Assembly: GCA_020740485.1 (NCBI GenBank)
Contig: DYMN01000004.1
Coordinates: forward strand, 1 to 64,000
Source: Polaribacter sp.
GTDB lineage: Bacteria > Bacteroidota > Bacteroidia > Flavobacteriales > Flavobacteriaceae
Length of the DNA stretch: 64,000 nt
Direction of reading: 5' to 3'
Both the position numbers and the translations under genes were made by a program. The notes under the pieces are model-generated. The model did no database searches, was not told the origin of the DNA, and saw only the letters and a program-made list of their open reading frames with translations. This document shows positions 62,266 through 64,000 of the stretch, piece after piece (within the stretch, counting starts at the first letter, position 1; each line of letters opens with the position of its first letter).

Positions 62266-63897
62266 TTAATTTAATGGTTGATTATAGGTATCCCAAAATA
62301 CAGGTTGTGTTAAATTGGGTTTTTGATTTACTGAAGTATTCAGCGTAGCTGTCTCAATAGTATAATATAAAGATTTAGGGAAAGCTCCTGCTGAAGCGCC
62401 ACCTAACATAGGTTGCATATTGGCAGGTTTTCCTGTCCTTCTGTATAAATTGTAGGCTTCATAACCGTTTCCATACAAGGCTATCCAATATTCCTTACCA
62501 ACCAAACTCATTTTGTCATCTGTTGATGATGCAGTATCAAATGCATTTACAACATAAGTAATGTAATTATTAATTTGAGTTGTAGAAGGAACGTATGTTG
62601 ATGAACCTGCACCTGCGGCACTAAAATCTTTTACAAAATTAATAGATTTAGTAACCCCGTTTTGTAAATAAGTTGCTGCATTTCCTCCTGTAAGATTGTG
62701 TTTCAAGATGGCTTCTGCTATCATAAAATCAACAAAACTTGACATCATGATTGGGCTGATACCTGCACCCATATACCCCATGCTTTCAGTAACAGATTGT
62801 TTTTGATTGCCATCGAAACGACCTCCTGCAGGATATATGCCATAAGTAGCTCTTAAATTTCCATCCGGTGGAATTCCATCACCATTGCCATGATCTCTTC
62901 CCCAATAGCCTGAAGGTAATGCACAGAATGGAATACCGGGCTGAGTATATGGATAAGGGTCGTCTGAACAAGGTAAAGCATCAACTAACGATGGAATATC
63001 TGTAGAACTCGGATAACTATTACGTTGTCTGTATATATAATACCTAACTCTTGGATCCGTCACGGACTTTTCATATAACATAGTCCACATTAAATAATTA
63101 GATGCATATGTTCCAATTGGTGATCTCGCTATGTAATAAGTAAAATTGGGATGTCTGGAATCAGGAGTTGTTGTACTATTGTATTTCCAATAAAAATCAT
63201 CACCGATACCTAACATATCATTTTCAGTCAATAAAGTTTGAAGTTCGGTAGCGTTGCCAATATTGAGATAATACTTAAATTTAAGTGATTTGGCTAATTT
63301 TCTCCATTTATTAGCATCTCCATTATAAAAATGGTCGTTATAAAGACTCATATTAGGATTTTGACTCAATAAACCAATTGCTTCATTTAATTCTGCTAAT
63401 GCTGCAGCATAAACTTTACTTCCCGGATCCACTGCTGGATTTAAATTGGCAACTCCTTCCATTGCTTGACTATAAGGGACATCTCCCCATACATCAACTA
63501 AAAGCATTAAAGTGTAAGCTTTTAAAATTTTTAACATTGCAATAGGTTCAGTTTTTTCATCTGTTTCACATTTGCTTATTAACAGCTTAATCTCCGGTAT
63601 AATTCTTGTATAGGCATCATCCCATGCATCACGGGCAGTGCCTGGAGTCATACCTTCCGCATAGGTCCATGCAACCATAGCTTCTAAACGGGTAAGCTCA
63701 GCCCCGGCATCTTGCGCACTTTCAAACATGTCTGCAACAGCAAACTGCACATTACTTATCCCTGCATTAATATCGATTGCTTCTGGTGCTAATTTATTCG
63801 GATCGGTCAATAAATCCTCGTAACTTTTGTCTAAACAGGAAACGGTACTAAAGAGCAACGCTAAAACTGTTATAATGTATAAATTAAATTTTTTCAT
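62266..63897 (-). CDS. SusD/RagB-family outer-membrane lipoprotein
   Basis: A 543-residue lipoprotein with lipobox Cys21 (TVSC) and the helical TPR-like SusD fold. The segment LLTDPNKLAPEAIDIN and a typical C-terminal end (ATLNTSVNQKPNLTQPVFWD) place it in the SusD-like_2 group. It serves as the lid for the partner SusC transporter. The next gene upstream is the SusC homologue, truncated by the window edge. Substrate unknown; the linked protease favours peptides. Confidence 0.95.
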   Translation of the reverse strand: MKKFNLYIITVLALLFSTVSCLDKSYEDLLTDPNKLAPEAIDINAGISNVQFAVADMFESAQDAGAELTRLEAMVAWTYAEGMTPGTARDAWDDAYTRIIPEIKLLISKCETDEKTEPIAMLKILKAYTLMLLVDVWGDVPYSQAMEGVANLNPAVDPGSKVYAAALAELNEAIGLLSQNPNMSLYNDHFYNGDANKWRKLAKSLKFKYYLNIGNATELQTLLTENDMLGIGDDFYWKYNSTTTPDSRHPNFTYYIARSPIGTYASNYLMWTMLYEKSVTDPRVRYYIYRQRNSYPSSTDIPSLVDALPCSDDPYPYTQPGIPFCALPSGYWGRDHGNGDGIPPDGNLRATYGIYPAGGRFDGNQKQSVTESMGYMGAGISPIMMSSFVDFMIAEAILKHNLTGGNAATYLQNGVTKSINFVKDFSAAGAGSSTYVPSTTQINNYITYVVNAFDTASSTDDKMSLVGKEYWIALYGNGYEAYNLYRRTGKPANMQPMLGGASAGAFPKSLYYTIETATLNTSVNQKPNLTQPVFWDTYNQPLN

Positions 63898-63918
63898 GTC
63901 TTTAAATTATTTAGTATT

Positions 63919-64000
63919 TTAGAATGTTAATTTGACATTAAATCCATACCTTCTTGAATTCCAAGAAGTTAAAAAGTCGAAACCTTGACCGTTACCAATT
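63919..64000 (-). CDS. SusC/RagA-type TonB-dependent receptor, 3' end only
   Basis: The window holds only the last 26 codons and the stop. The residues read GQGFDFLTSWNSRRYGFNVKLTF, the last strand of an outer-membrane barrel, ending in Phe as expected. Together with the SusD gene 22 bases downstream it forms a SusCD pair. The rest lies outside the window. Confidence 0.75.
   Translation of the reverse strand, partial: IGNGQGFDFLTSWNSRRYGFNVKLTF

Noticed and set aside
1-64000. tRNA or rRNA genes
   Set aside because: I looked for GGTTCGAATCC-type T arms and rRNA core sequence on both strands by eye and saw none; a covariance-model search would be decisive.

Overview
The window is a stretch of AT-rich Bacteroidota chromosome, almost certainly from a member of the Flavobacteriia. 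Several things point there. There is a type IX secretion (T9SS) lipoprotein of the PorW/SprE type and a secreted protease with a T9SS C-terminal sorting domain. There is an exosortase F pair, a SusC/SusD-type locus, one-chain glycyl-tRNA synthetase and zinc-free L31. The ATP synthase cluster stops after the gamma subunit, with beta and epsilon absent. Promoters match the Bacteroidota TTG / TAnnTTTG pattern. I saw no tRNA, rRNA, CRISPR array, phage or transposase gene. Most of the window is ordinary chromosomal backbone.

Layout. 1-7 kb: a Tyr-rich secreted protein, an RRM protein, an alpha/beta hydrolase, an outer-membrane barrel protein, an Ig-like lipoprotein, ComF and a coiled-coil membrane protein. 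7-13 kb: a TonB-like protein, glyS, porW/sprE, bactofilin, AtpZ and a small membrane protein. 13-21 kb: a lipoprotein and pepT, then the ATP synthase genes atpB-E-F-H-A-G on the minus strand. 21-32 kb: an OmpA-like protein, a duplicated helix-hairpin-helix protein, a DPP III-like peptidase, an NlpC/P60 peptidase, exosortase F and its partner, an amino-acid permease and a TonB-dependent receptor. 32-41 kb: a subtilase lipoprotein, dnaX, pgsA, PAP2 phosphatase, GMP reductase, a PhoD-like protein and ndk. 41-48 kb: psd, cdsA, LUD, ftsH, rsfS, birA, an SRPBCC protein and an exonuclease. 48-57 kb: a YfhO-like membrane protein, glutaminyl cyclase, rpmE2, a two-component system and an M1-like/barrel fusion. 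57-64 kb: a T9SS subtilase downstream of two lipoproteins, SusD and the 3' end of SusC.

Main findings. (1) dnaX is split by an A10 run. The -1 frame is open without a stop from the run through to a typical DnaX C-terminus, which suggests slippage making a short (gamma-like) and a long (tau-like) product. (2) A gene for an S23-type four-helix-bundle protein lies between atpA and atpG. It is bracketed by 7-bp tandem arrays that are near-inverted copies of each other; one forms the atpA stop codon and the other touches the atpG start. A lone array of the same unit lies between atpF and atpH, and other heptamer arrays occur elsewhere, often just upstream of start codons. This is my best candidate for an undescribed element. 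(3) Flipping the segment from about 13.2 to 21.3 kb would place atpB right behind atpZ, so the ATP synthase operon appears to have been inverted away from its assembly-factor gene.

Functional links. PorW/SprE belongs to the T9SS, which would export the protease at 57-60 kb. That protease lies beside SusC/SusD and two surface lipoproteins, which suggests a protein or peptide acquisition locus. pgsA, psd and cdsA together cover much of phospholipid synthesis.
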